Shown: one piece after another, positions 28,112-36,053 of the stretch
How the letters are laid out: each line of letters opens with the position of its first letter
Position numbering within the stretch: position 1 is the stretch's first letter
Source: Stenotrophomonas sp. UBA2629
GTDB lineage: Bacteria; Pseudomonadota; Gammaproteobacteria; Xanthomonadales; Xanthomonadaceae
Direction: 5' to 3'
Length of the DNA: 64,000 nt
Assembly (NCBI GenBank): GCA_002359895.1
Contig: DEOB01000010.1
Coordinates: 1,118,125 to 1,182,124 of the forward strand
Notes under the pieces: model-generated
What the model was told of the DNA's origin: nothing
Database searches by the model: none
The model's input: only the letters and a program-made list of their open reading frames with translations
Program-made: the position numbers and the translations under genes

Positions 28112-28610
28112 GTTGCCTGCGATTTATGGCGCGTGATGTTGGTCGCGTGCTGCGTAACCCTTGTGCAGTGCGTGAGGCGCGGCACGCTGGGGTATGTGTC
28201 GCGTGGTGGCAGCTGCGTGCGCGCGGAGTCGCTTTATCTTGATGCGCTTCGCGATGAAGAGGGGTGGCTAGCTGCAGTCGTCCTGAGTGCGCGGAGCTTC
28301 GGTGTCTGCACCATGGGTGTGCGCTACTGCATGGTAGGGGGCGCGCGACACGCGGCATGGGCTTTGTGTGGCCTGTGTATAGCGTGATTCGCTTGTGCGA
28401 GGTCGTGAGCTCCGCAGGTTGCGTTCGTGCCTAGAGGGGGCGTTGGCGGCTTTCATGCGGCGTTGTGCATGGAGTTGCGTGTGCCGTCGCAGATGCTGCG
28501 GCATGTGCGTATGTGTGGCGATGCGCGCGCGGTGCAGAAGCTCAGGGATTCAGAAGAGCAGAAGAGCAGAAGTGCAGAAGTGCAGAAGTGCCTCTTCAAA
28601 TAACGCGCAT
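28112..28610. other. Gene-poor TG-rich intergenic stretch
   Basis: About 500 bases between two terminators hold no gene I can support. The plus strand is rich in TG, GTGC and GTGTG words and poor in ordinary codon patterns. The longest open frames (84 residues at 28133-28387, 83 at 28395-28646) are Cys-rich or repeat-derived, resemble nothing I know and lack a convincing ribosome site. An 8-bp tandem repeat lies at its right end. Confidence 0.6.
28551..28590. repeat. 8-bp tandem repeat, five copies
   Basis: Two copies of CAGAAGAG are followed by three copies of CAGAAGTG (28551-28590), and CCTCTTC follows. A related GCAGAAG lies at 28534. The unit is not a multiple of three, so copy-number changes would shift any reading frame across it. 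Confidence 0.92.
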
Positions 28611-28644
28611 AAAAAAACAGCAGGCAATGCCTGCTGGTTTTTTT
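28611..28644. terminator. Bidirectional terminator beside the tRNA-Arg pair
   Basis: CAGCAGGCA pairs with TGCCTGCTG, with seven A before and seven T after. It lies directly 3' of the minus-strand tRNA-Arg genes. Confidence 0.9.
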
Positions 28645-28650
28645 GAAATG

Positions 28651-28727
28651 TGGTGCGCCCGGAGAGATTCGAACTCCCGACCGCCTGGTTCGTAGCCAGG
28701 TACTCTATCCAACTGAGCTACGGGCGC
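28651..28727 (-). tRNA. tRNA-Arg (ACG anticodon), copy 2
   Basis: This 77-base gene has acceptor GCGCCCG/CGGGCGC, anticodon loop CTACGAA (ACG, read as ICG after A34 deamination), a GAGTTCGAATCTC T arm and an encoded CCA. It is identical in sequence to the copy at 28777-28853. Confidence 0.96.
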
Positions 28728-28776
28728 GCATTTCATTTTGTTTGAAGCATGCAGAATTGAATTCTGCTTTCTGACG

Positions 28777-28853
28777 TGGTGCGCCCGGAGAGATTCGAAC
28801 TCCCGACCGCCTGGTTCGTAGCCAGGTACTCTATCCAACTGAGCTACGGGCGC
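28777..28853 (-). tRNA. tRNA-Arg (ACG anticodon), copy 1
   Basis: This is the promoter-proximal copy of a tandem pair, 49 bases from the second copy. It is also 77 bases with encoded CCA and anticodon ACG. The two are probably one transcript. Confidence 0.96.
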
Positions 28854-28868
28854 GTCGTCAGGAGCGAG

Positions 28869-28897
28869 ATTATGCGGATATGCTGCGTTTGCGTCAA
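28869..28897 (-). promoter_or_regulatory. Promoter of the tRNA-Arg pair
   Basis: On the minus strand TTGACG (28892-28897) is followed after exactly 17 bases by CATAAT (28869-28874). This close sigma-70 match lies 16 bases upstream of the first tRNA. Confidence 0.85.
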
Positions 28898-28915
28898 CGT
28901 TTTTGTGAAATTTTC

Positions 28916-29758
28916 TTAATCTTCGTGACGAAGCAATGCGCTGGCAACGGCTTGCGGTGATTTCATCCAGCAAAAGTGATCGGCTGCCGCGCCCAGATCA
29001 GCGGAAGACAGCGTGCGCAGCGTGTGCGGGGCATTGGGCATCTTCTGCAGCAGTGATCGCATCGAACTGCTCGGGGCCAGCCAGTCGTCGCTGAACACCA
29101 ATGCCGAGATCGGTGCGTTGACGGTGCGCATGGCGGCCTCCAGATCTATCTGTAGGCCGTCAGCGGCGTAGTGGTTGCTGAGGCCCACGCGCGCCCAGTC
29201 GGCGATCAGGCTGCGTGCCTCGGTGCCGCCAAAGCCGACACGGCGGCCGGGCAGGGCGCCGCAGCGGCGCGCCAGCCATGGCAGGAAGCGATATGCCAGT
29301 GGCAGCAGATAGCGGCGCGGCACCGGGAAGCTGCGCCACCATGGCGTGCCGCTGGCCACCAGCCACAGCGCCTGCAGGCCGGCATTGCGTTGACCGGCGT
29401 AGCAACAACTCAACTGCCCACCCAGGCTGTGACCGCCGAGCCGCAGGGGCAGGCCGGGCAGGGTGTTTTGTACGGTGGCTTCTGCGGCGGGCAAGTCGTA
29501 CTGCAAAAGTTCGCGGTAGCCCCAATCGTGATGACGGTCTGCGCGCAGGTTGCTGCTGCCGTTGCCGCGCCATTCGTGCAGAAACACGGCGATGCCGCGG
29601 CCAGCGAGTGCTTCTGCGAAAGGTTGGTAGTTGCGCGCCGACACGCCCAGTGCAGGCAGCCACAGCAGGCTGGCGACGGGTTGTTCCGGGATGCAGGCAA
29701 GCAACTCGAACTGATGGTGATCAGCGCTGGTGACGTGCAGGCGCACAGGGCGGTTCAT
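28916..29758 (-). CDS. Alpha/beta hydrolase
   Basis: This 280-residue soluble alpha/beta hydrolase has the nucleophile elbow GGHSLGGQL (Ser near 112), an oxyanion-type LLWLPALGVSARNY region near the N-terminus, and a late Asp (FSDDWLAP) and His (ADHFCW) that could complete the triad. The substrate cannot be named; relatives are annotated only as putative hydrolases. Its ATG overlaps the thiD stop by 4 bases, so it is coupled to thiD. Confidence 0.82.
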   Translation of the reverse strand: MNRPVRLHVTSADHHQFELLACIPEQPVASLLWLPALGVSARNYQPFAEALAGRGIAVFLHEWRGNGSSNLRADRHHDWGYRELLQYDLPAAEATVQNTLPGLPLRLGGHSLGGQLSCCYAGQRNAGLQALWLVASGTPWWRSFPVPRRYLLPLAYRFLPWLARRCGALPGRRVGFGGTEARSLIADWARVGLSNHYAADGLQIDLEAAMRTVNAPISALVFSDDWLAPSSSMRSLLQKMPNAPHTLRTLSSADLGAAADHFCWMKSPQAVASALLRHED

Positions 29759-30579
29759 GCGGGCGGCGCCGCACCGAAGTGGTCGAGCACCATCACCTCG
29801 CTGCGGCCGGGCTGGTAGCCACCTTGCAGGCCGCGTGCGACGTAGTCGATGGCTGCTTCACACGCGTTGGGCAGCGATAGGCCGCGACATAGTTGAGCGG
29901 CAATGGCCGACGCCAGTGTGCAGCCGGTGCCGTGCGCATCGACCGGCAGGCGTACGTGGCTGAATTCTTCACCGCTGACGCCGTCGAAGTAGCGATCAAT
30001 GACGCGATTGCCTTCATGCAGATGTCCGCCTTTCAGTAATACGGCGCCTGCGCCCATGTCGATCAGTGCGGCGGCGGCATCTTCGGCATCTGCCGCATCG
30101 CGGATGCTGCGGCCAAGCAGGAGTTCGGCTTCGGGTGTGTTGGGTGTGAGCAGCGTGGCCAGCGGCAGCAGGCGCTCGCGCAGGGCGCGCAGCGCGCTGT
30201 CTTCCAGCAGTTTGGCGCCGCTGGTGGCGACCATGACCGGGTCCAGCACGATATGCGGCGGTCGATGCTGCTCCAAGGCGTCGGCGACCAGGTGAATGAC
30301 CTCGGCATTGGCCAACATGCCCAGCTTCACCGCCTGGATATCGAAATCATTGAAGCAGGCTTCAATTTGCGCCTGCAGGAATGGCAATGGCGGCACGTGG
30401 ACGGCGGTTACGCCGCGTGTGTTCTGCGCAGTCAGCGCCGCAATGGCCGACAGGCCATGCACACGGTGCGCGGCGAACGCTTTGAGATCTGCCTGGATGC
30501 CTGCGCCACCGCCCGAGTCGGAACCGGCGATGGTGAGGGCGGAAACGGGGGGGGAAGGAGTCATGCCGGGATTGTGCAT
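29755..30579 (-). CDS. thiD: Hydroxymethylpyrimidine (phosphomethylpyrimidine) kinase
   Basis: ThiD phosphorylates hydroxymethylpyrimidine and its phosphate in thiamine synthesis. It has 274 residues in the ribokinase-like fold. Motifs: ALTIAGSDSGGGAGIQADLKAFAAHRVHG, LDPVMVATSGAKLL and the catalytic DAHGTGCTLASAIAA. ATG at 30564 (MTPSPPVSAL) is an alternative, shorter start. No TPP riboswitch is seen upstream. The gene lies in a tight minus-strand run with the hydrolase and the DUF1275 gene. Confidence 0.95.
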   Translation of the reverse strand: MHNPGMTPSPPVSALTIAGSDSGGGAGIQADLKAFAAHRVHGLSAIAALTAQNTRGVTAVHVPPLPFLQAQIEACFNDFDIQAVKLGMLANAEVIHLVADALEQHRPPHIVLDPVMVATSGAKLLEDSALRALRERLLPLATLLTPNTPEAELLLGRSIRDAADAEDAAAALIDMGAGAVLLKGGHLHEGNRVIDRYFDGVSGEEFSHVRLPVDAHGTGCTLASAIAAQLCRGLSLPNACEAAIDYVARGLQGGYQPGRSEVMVLDHFGAAPPA

Positions 30580-30598
30580 TGTTAGCCAGATGCTTGCT

Positions 30599-31270
30599 TC
30601 AACGCCGGCGCAGGCTCACCCATTGCAGGTAAACCACATAGCCAAGGCCGGTTACGCCGGTGAGCAAGGCCGGTGCCAGCAGCGCGTCGTACTGCAGCTG
30701 GGCGAACAGCCAGGCGCCCAGTACGCTGCCAGCGAGGAAGCCGCTGATGATCAGGCCGGCCAGCGTCAGCCGGTGCATCGGTACGGGGCGTCCGCGCAGT
30801 AGGTGGCCCAGGCCGATGCCCAGGTCTGTGAACATGCCGCTGAGATGGGTGGTGCGCACAATGGCGCCGCTGAAGGTGGTGGCCAAACCGTTCTGCAGCC
30901 CGCAGGCCATCGCAGCGGAAAGTGCGCCCCAGATCTGCTGCTCTTTGAACAGAGGTATGGAAACAAACAACAGCGCCGATTCCAGCGCCAATGCGATGCC
31001 GTAACGGCGGCCGAGTCGCAGTGCGGAATCCTGGATGATCAGGCCGCTGAGCATCGCGCCCAGCGAGAAGGCGATCAGCAGCCCCCACAAATGGCCGATG
31101 GCCCGCCAGTCACGTTGCATCAGCACCATGCCGAGCTGGCTGGTGGTGCCGGTAACGTGGCTGACCGCCTGGTGTTCAAACCCTAGGAAGCCAACCACGT
31201 TGACCATGCCGGCGACGCAGGAAAGTGCAACCGCGCCAATCCATACCCATGTGGGCAGTCGCGTCCCCAT
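30599..31270 (-). CDS. YoaK/DUF1275 family membrane protein
   Basis: This 223-residue membrane protein has about six hydrophobic segments. Family-typical stretches are AGMVNVVGFLGFEHQAVSHVTGTTSQLG and ACGLQNGLATTFSGAIVRTTHLSGMFTDLGIGLG. The DUF1275/YoaK family has no established function. It lies 19 bases upstream of thiD and 18 bases after the lipoprotein gene. Confidence 0.88.
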   Translation of the reverse strand: MGTRLPTWVWIGAVALSCVAGMVNVVGFLGFEHQAVSHVTGTTSQLGMVLMQRDWRAIGHLWGLLIAFSLGAMLSGLIIQDSALRLGRRYGIALALESALLFVSIPLFKEQQIWGALSAAMACGLQNGLATTFSGAIVRTTHLSGMFTDLGIGLGHLLRGRPVPMHRLTLAGLIISGFLAGSVLGAWLFAQLQYDALLAPALLTGVTGLGYVVYLQWVSLRRR

Positions 31271-31288
31271 GCCGCCGCTCTCTCCTTG

Positions 31289-31789
31289 TCAGCGCGTCAG
31301 CGGCGGGCCATTGAACTGCAGGTCGGCGAAGGAGCCGGCCTGCGGGTCGTATACCGCGCCCCAGAACTGCTTGCCGCCATCGCATACGCGGATGGCTTCG
31401 CGCGCGGGGTTGATGTCGCTGTGGTCCGGTAGCGGGAAGGCGTTGACGTAGATCAGGCGCTTGCCGTTTGACTCAAAGCCCACGTACTGGCGATTGGTCA
31501 GGCTGGGCTCGGCAACATCGGGCGTCAGCTGGGACAGCCGGCTTTCCAGTGCTTCGATGTCGGCGCGGCTGGGGGCCCAGTAGCCGGTCACGGCGCCGGC
31601 GTGGCGTGCCGGGCTGTCGCGTGAGCAGGTGTCGAGCACCTGCGCTGCGACCACCGGCCGGGTGACCACCCACGACTGACCGGCCTTGATGGCGGTCGGC
31701 ACGCTGGCGCCGGGTTTGACGTTGGCGGGGGTGCAGGCAGCCAGCGCGAGTGACGCGCTGGCCAACAGCAGGACGTGCAGGTGTTTCAC
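31289..31789 (-). CDS. Hypothetical lipoprotein
   Basis: This 166-residue protein has a lipoprotein signal (MKHLHVLLLASASLALAAC, Cys19). The mature part has two further cysteines and the motifs YVGFESNGKRLIYVNAFP and CDGGKQFWGAVYDPQ, which recall small secreted domains of unknown function. No family name is certain. The ATG overlaps the phoH-like stop by 4 bases. A periplasm- or outer-membrane-anchored location is inferred. Confidence 0.75.
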   Translation of the reverse strand: MKHLHVLLLASASLALAACTPANVKPGASVPTAIKAGQSWVVTRPVVAAQVLDTCSRDSPARHAGAVTGYWAPSRADIEALESRLSQLTPDVAEPSLTNRQYVGFESNGKRLIYVNAFPLPDHSDINPAREAIRVCDGGKQFWGAVYDPQAGSFADLQFNGPPLTR

Positions 31790-33186
31790 AAAACCTCCGA
31801 GGCGTAATCGGCCAAGCGTGAACGTTCACCCCGGCGCAAAGTGATGTGTGCACTGTGCGGCCAATTCTTGAAGCGGTCCACCGCATAGGTGAGGCCGGAG
31901 GTCGTTTCGGTCAGGTACGGCGTGTCGATCTGCTCGACGTTACCCAGGCAGACGATCTTGGTGCCGGGGCCGGCGCGGGTGATCAGGGTTTTCATCTGCT
32001 TGGGGGTGAGGTTCTGGGCTTCATCCAGAATCAGGTAGCGCGACAGGAAGGTGCGCCCGCGCATGAAGTTGAGCGAGCGGATCTTGATGCGGCTGGCCAA
32101 CAGGTCGTTGGTTGCTGCGCGGCCCCAGGTGCCGCCATCCTGGTTGTGGGTGAGTACTTCCAGGTTGTCGGTGAGCGCGCCCATCCACGGCGTCATCTTT
32201 TCTTCTTCGGTGCCGGGTAGAAAGCCGATGTCCTCGCCCACGCTGACGGTGGCGCGGGTCATGATGATCTCGCGATAGCGCTGGGTGTCCATCGTCTGCG
32301 CCAAGCCTGCAGCCAGCGCAAGCAGCGTCTTGCCGGTGCCGGCGGTGCCGAGCAGGGTGACGAAGTCGATTTCCGGGTCCATCAACGCGTTGAGCGCGAA
32401 GTTCTGTTCACGGTTGCGCGCGGCGATGCCCCACACCGCATGCGAGCTGTGGCGGAAATCATTGACCAGCGACAGAGTGACGCGGCCGTCGCCCTCGACC
32501 TTGGCGACTTTGAGCTCAACCTCGTTCTCGCCCGGCAGGTAGGCGTACTGGTTGGGGTGCCAATCTTCATCGTCGGTGGCGAGGATCTCGTAGCTGGTGC
32601 GGCCTTTGTCGCTCCAGCTGCGCAGGTTGTCGGTGTGCTGCTTCCAGAAATCCTCCGGCAACTCCGTGGCGCCGGTGTAAAGCAGGCTGAAATCGTCCAG
32701 CGCGCGGTCGTTTTCGTAGTCCTCCGAATCAATGCCGGCAATGGCCGCCTTGATGCGCAGGTTGATGTCCTTGGAGATGAACACCACCGGCACGTCCGGT
32801 GACTGTTCCTTCAGTACCAGGATGGCGCCAAGGATGGCGTTGTCCGGGATGACCTTGCCAAAACTCTTGCCCGCGTCGAAATGGCTGGTCTGGAAATACA
32901 GACGGCCAGCACTTTGTGCGCCGCGCAGCTGCAGGCCATGCGGACGCGCCAGCGGCACGCCTTTCTGCACACTGCTGATGCCCGACGCTTCAATCAACTC
33001 ATCCAGAAAACGGCTCACCTGACGGGCGTTGCGGCTCGCTTCGGTAGTGCCTTTCTTGCTGTTGTCCAGCTCCTCGATCACCTGCATGGGCAGGTAAACA
33101 TCGTGCTCCTCGAATTTGAACAGCGCGGTCGGATCGTGCATCAGCACGTTGGTATCCAGTACGTAGATGCGCTTGCCTCGGGTCAT
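31786..33186 (-). CDS. PhoH-family protein with N-terminal PIN domain
   Basis: This 466-residue protein joins a PIN nuclease-like domain (about 1-140: KRIYVLDTNVLMHDPTALFKFEEH with the conserved Asp, later VVFISKDINLRIKAAIAG) to a PhoH ATPase domain with LLGTAGTGKTLLALAAGL and the Walker B LILDEAQNLTPKQMKTLITRAG. PIN-PhoH proteins act as ATP-dependent RNA helicase/RNases in the cases studied. The start at 33186 (MTRGKRIYVLDTN) is preferred to 33216. It heads the run lipoprotein-DUF1275-thiD-hydrolase. Confidence 0.93.
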   Translation of the reverse strand: MTRGKRIYVLDTNVLMHDPTALFKFEEHDVYLPMQVIEELDNSKKGTTEASRNARQVSRFLDELIEASGISSVQKGVPLARPHGLQLRGAQSAGRLYFQTSHFDAGKSFGKVIPDNAILGAILVLKEQSPDVPVVFISKDINLRIKAAIAGIDSEDYENDRALDDFSLLYTGATELPEDFWKQHTDNLRSWSDKGRTSYEILATDDEDWHPNQYAYLPGENEVELKVAKVEGDGRVTLSLVNDFRHSSHAVWGIAARNREQNFALNALMDPEIDFVTLLGTAGTGKTLLALAAGLAQTMDTQRYREIIMTRATVSVGEDIGFLPGTEEEKMTPWMGALTDNLEVLTHNQDGGTWGRAATNDLLASRIKIRSLNFMRGRTFLSRYLILDEAQNLTPKQMKTLITRAGPGTKIVCLGNVEQIDTPYLTETTSGLTYAVDRFKNWPHSAHITLRRGERSRLADYASEVL

Positions 33187-33268
33187 CGTCGATTCCTGGT
33201 GGCGGGACAGGGTCACGCCATCGCACCCGCAGGGCAGGGCGATGACGAGAGTGGGGACGGGAGTTGGC

Positions 33269-33748
33269 TCACTTGGTTTGGGCGGCCTTCAAGGCGTCGA
33301 GTACGGCGTCGGCATGGCCGGCGACTTTTACTTTGCGCCATTCCTGCACGAGTGTGCCGTCTGGCGAGATCAGAAAAGTACTGCGTTCAATGCCGCGTAC
33401 CTGTTTGCCGTACATGTTTTTCATCTTGATCACGTCGAAGGCGTTGCAGAGCGCTTCGTCGCTGTCACTGATCAGCGGGAACTTGAACCCCTGCTTGCCG
33501 CAGAAGTTGTCGTGCGACTTCACCGAATCGCGCGAGACGCCAAACACCTGCGCGCCGGCACGCTTGAACCTGGGCAACAGGGCATTGAAGTCCAGGCCCT
33601 CGGTGGTGCATCCGGGCGTGCTGTCTTTTGGGTAGAAGTAGAGCACCAGCCAATGGCCTGCCTGTTCGGCGAGGGTGGTGGTAGCGCCGCCGGACAGGGC
33701 CAGCGGGAGGTCGAGGGTTGTACGGTTCAGGGTATCGCCGATGTTCAT
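33269..33748 (-). CDS. bcp: Thiol peroxidase (bacterioferritin comigratory protein)
   Basis: Bcp is a thioredoxin-dependent peroxiredoxin that reduces hydroperoxides. It has 159 residues. The peroxidatic motif reads YPKDSTPGCTTEG (Cys near 47), but the usual resolving cysteine five residues later is absent, because TEGLDFN follows. This suggests a 1-Cys or distant-resolving type. It follows gcvR, and the bcp-gcvR-dapA neighbourhood is conserved in gammaproteobacteria. Confidence 0.94.
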   Translation of the reverse strand: MNIGDTLNRTTLDLPLALSGGATTTLAEQAGHWLVLYFYPKDSTPGCTTEGLDFNALLPRFKRAGAQVFGVSRDSVKSHDNFCGKQGFKFPLISDSDEALCNAFDVIKMKNMYGKQVRGIERSTFLISPDGTLVQEWRKVKVAGHADAVLDALKAAQTK

Positions 33749-33827
33749 CAGATCCTTGTCCGGAGCCTGAGGTAATTCGATTGCAGTTACATGAAACGCC
33801 GCGCGCCTGTGATGGGCGCGCGAATGT

Positions 33828-34388
33828 TCAGAACTTCATGGGGTCCATGATCGCGTCCAGGTTGAGGTGGTCGCAGAATTCGAGGAAGTCATCGCGCAAT
33901 GCCGCGATATGCATGTCCGAGGGTACACCGATGGTGATCTGTGCCGAAAACATCTCCGCGCCGGTCTGCATGGCCTGGTAACGCGTGCTCTGCAGGTTCT
34001 CGATGGTGATGCCCTGGCGGTCGAAGAAATCGGCCAGCTGGAACAGGATGCCCGGCTTGTCGGCGGCCACCACTTCCACGATGTAGGGCAGCAGGTTGGA
34101 CTGCACCTGCTTGGCGGCGGTGCGGTACCAGACGAGCTTCAGGTTCTCTTCGCGCTCAAGGCGGGTCAGCATGGCCTCAAGCTTGGCCACCGCATCCCAC
34201 GAGCCGGTAGCCAAGGTGGTGACCGAGACATCGCGCCCCACCGTGGAAAGGCGGGCATCGACCAGGTTGCAGCCGCTGTCAGCAATACGACGGGTGACGG
34301 ACAACAAGGGGGACTCCGGATGCGTCGTATAGGCGTTGATCAGGAGGTGGTTTTCGGTCGGCAGCGGCCGCGGCGTGGTGTCGGTCAA
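33828..34388 (-). CDS. gcvR: Glycine cleavage system transcriptional repressor (GcvR-like)
   Basis: This 186-residue protein has two ACT domains (about 15-85 and 100-175: LLINAYTTHPESPLLSVTRRIADSGCNLVDARL and YIVEVVAADKPGILFQLADFFDRQGITIENL). GcvR represses the glycine cleavage operon in E. coli via GcvA. I take TTG at 34388 (MTDTTPRPLPTENHLLINAY) as the start, by comparison with the family; the open frame continues to 34487. It is divergent from dapA as in E. coli. Confidence 0.85.
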   Translation of the reverse strand: MTDTTPRPLPTENHLLINAYTTHPESPLLSVTRRIADSGCNLVDARLSTVGRDVSVTTLATGSWDAVAKLEAMLTRLEREENLKLVWYRTAAKQVQSNLLPYIVEVVAADKPGILFQLADFFDRQGITIENLQSTRYQAMQTGAEMFSAQITIGVPSDMHIAALRDDFLEFCDHLNLDAIMDPMKF

Positions 34389-34500
34389 GATGGTTCCGGA
34401 AATGCTTGAGAGTCTGAACGGCGCCGGGGGCGGGCCGAACACTGGTGCCCAGCATACTTGCCCGTGCTTTCGACCGGCAAGTAACATGCCTTCGGCTACG

Positions 34501-34525
34501 AACCCGCCAGCTGGCGGGTTTCTTT
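34501..34525 (+). promoter_or_regulatory. Perfect palindrome just upstream of dapA
   Basis: AACCCGCC-AGCT-GGCGGGTT (34501-34520) is a perfect 20-base palindrome followed by TCTTT. It ends about 18 bases before the GTG of dapA. As RNA it would form a terminator-like hairpin; as DNA it could be an operator. Confidence 0.6.
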
Positions 34526-34538
34526 ACCCCCACGAAGA

Positions 34539-35444
34539 GTGACGAACCCCTTGTCCATTTCCGGCCTTATCACCGCGTTGGCGACCCCGTTCCAGGCGGA
34601 CGGCGCACTGGATTCAGATGCCTGGCAGCGTTTGCTGGCTTTACAGCTCAAAGCAGGCATCCAGGGCGTGGTTGTCGCCGGCTCCACCGGCGAAGCCTCC
34701 ACCCTGACAGATGATGAATATGACGGTCTGGTGCGCAGCGCGGTGTCCGTTCTGGGCGGCAAGATGCCCGTGCTGGCAGGGACCGGGCTGTCAGGCACGG
34801 CCCGCACCATTGCCCTGACCCGGCGCGCGGCGGCCAATGGCGCCACCCATGCGCTGGTCGTGGCGCCGCCGTATGTGCGGCCCACCCAGGAGGGCCTGCG
34901 CCTGCATTATCTGGCAGTGGCCGAGCAGGGCGGTCTGCCGGTGGTGCTGTACAACGTGCCCGGCCGCACCGGTTGCGATCTGCTGCCGGAAACCGTGGCC
35001 GAGCTGGTTTCGCACCCGAACATCGTCGGCATCAAAGAAGCCGTGGGCGACACCTCTCGAATCAAGGCGCTGCTGGAGCTGCGCAGTGACAGCTTCACCC
35101 TGCTCAGCGGCGATGACGGCACGGCCGCACGGTCGATGCTGGCCGGCGCAGATGGCCTGATTTCGGTGGGGTCCAACGCATTGCCGGGCGCTTACCGCAC
35201 CATGTGCGATCTGGCGCGCGCGGGTAAGCACGAGGCGGCCGAAGCCTGGGATGCCCGTCTGCAGCCATATCACGATTTTTGTGGCGTCGAGTCCAACCCC
35301 ATTCCGGTGAAGGCGCTGCTGCAGCGTCTTGGTATCGGGCACGGGTTGCGCCTGCCGCTGCTCCCGCTTTCTGCGCAGCACCATGCTGCCGCCGACCATC
35401 TGGCGGCGGACGTGGGTGCGTTGGAAGAACTATCCAGCCACTGA
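34539..35444 (+). CDS. dapA: 4-hydroxy-tetrahydrodipicolinate synthase
   Basis: DapA condenses pyruvate with aspartate semialdehyde, the first committed step to lysine and diaminopimelate. It has 301 residues from GTG 34539, or 297 from TTG 34551 (MSISGLITALATPF), which fits the family well. Motifs: VVAGSTGEASTLT, LYNVPGRTGCDLLPETV and the Schiff-base Lys in VGIKEAVGD. It lies upstream of a BamC-like gene, as in E. coli. Confidence 0.95.
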   Translation: MTNPLSISGLITALATPFQADGALDSDAWQRLLALQLKAGIQGVVVAGSTGEASTLTDDEYDGLVRSAVSVLGGKMPVLAGTGLSGTARTIALTRRAAANGATHALVVAPPYVRPTQEGLRLHYLAVAEQGGLPVVLYNVPGRTGCDLLPETVAELVSHPNIVGIKEAVGDTSRIKALLELRSDSFTLLSGDDGTAARSMLAGADGLISVGSNALPGAYRTMCDLARAGKHEAAEAWDARLQPYHDFCGVESNPIPVKALLQRLGIGHGLRLPLLPLSAQHHAAADHLAADVGALEELSSH

Positions 35445-35474
35445 TCTCAGTGGCCTGAACCTGGAGATTCACCC

Positions 35475-35981
35475 ATGCGTCAAACCTCTACCGTTCGCGT
35501 GCTGTCGCTGGCGCTGTTGGCCGTTGCAACCGTTGCCGCCACCGGCTGCCACCGTGGCGCGCGTGGTGACTACGCACTTGCACCGGAAGTGCGCCCGCTG
35601 GAAGTGCCGCCGGACCTGAATGCCCCCAGCACTGCGGGTGCCACGACCATCCCGGCGCTGGCATCGGCCGTCAAGCCGGCAGCGGGCTCGCAGGCCGCCC
35701 CGGCTGCCTCGCAGAGCGGCTTTACCGTTGCGGGCACCCGTGAAGACGTGTTCGCCAAGGTCGGCGACGCACTGGCCACCATCGACGGCGTGAACATCGC
35801 CAGCCGCGCGCAGCTGCTGGGTTCGTACGACATCGGCTACGAAGGCAGCAACTTCCTGGTGCGCGTGGTGGCCGTGGATTCCGGCGTCTATGTGTCGGCG
35901 GTGGACCCGCGCGGCCTGCCGGCAACCGATGCTGCTGCGGTGAAGCTGGTTTCGGCGCTGAAGGCCAAGCTGGCCGGCTGA
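35475..35981 (+). CDS. Small BamC-like lipoprotein
   Basis: This 168-residue lipoprotein (signal to ATGC, Cys25) continues with YALAPEVRPLEVPPDLNAPS, the short Pro-rich anchor motif resembling the BamC/NlpB N-terminus. It then has one alpha/beta domain (about 82-168: GFTVAGTREDVFAKVGDALATIDGVNIASRAQLLGSYDIGYEGSNFLVRVV). BamC in E. coli (about 340 residues) has two such domains and is encoded after dapA, as here. I infer a reduced BamC homologue in the beta-barrel assembly machinery; homology is suggestive, not proven. Confidence 0.68.
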   Translation: MRQTSTVRVLSLALLAVATVAATGCHRGARGDYALAPEVRPLEVPPDLNAPSTAGATTIPALASAVKPAAGSQAAPAASQSGFTVAGTREDVFAKVGDALATIDGVNIASRAQLLGSYDIGYEGSNFLVRVVAVDSGVYVSAVDPRGLPATDAAAVKLVSALKAKLAG

Positions 35982-36005
35982 GGCTGGCGCGGCTTCCAAA
36001 AGCAG

Positions 36006-36032
36006 AACGGGCGCCCTCGGCGCCCGTTTTTT
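36006..36032. terminator. Terminator between the BamC-like gene and fdxA
   Basis: AACGGGCGCC pairs perfectly with GGCGCCCGTT around CTC and is followed by a T run. It lies between convergent genes. Confidence 0.9.
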
Positions 36033-36053
36033 GTTTCTGCGTGCCGGTGCGGC

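Noticed and set aside
28551..28590. Short direct repeats considered as a CRISPR array
   Set aside because: The units are only 8 bp with no spacers, and no cas genes are present.
27988..28610. Integration of a mobile element at the tRNA-Ser gene
   Set aside because: No integrase and no repeated tRNA 3' end could be found in the window; the idea remains only as a possibility for the gene-free stretch.
28465..28695. A 76-residue plus-strand open frame including the octamer repeat
   Set aside because: The protein pattern comes from translating the tandem repeat and runs into a tRNA on the other strand; no ribosome site supports it.
28596..28973. A 125-residue minus-strand open frame across the two tRNA-Arg genes
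   Set aside because: Its repeated VAQLDRVPGYEPGGREFESLRA segment is the well-known false translation of tRNA genes.
30579..30700. TPP riboswitch before thiD
   Set aside because: The upstream DNA is coding (DUF1275 gene) and shows no THI-box core.
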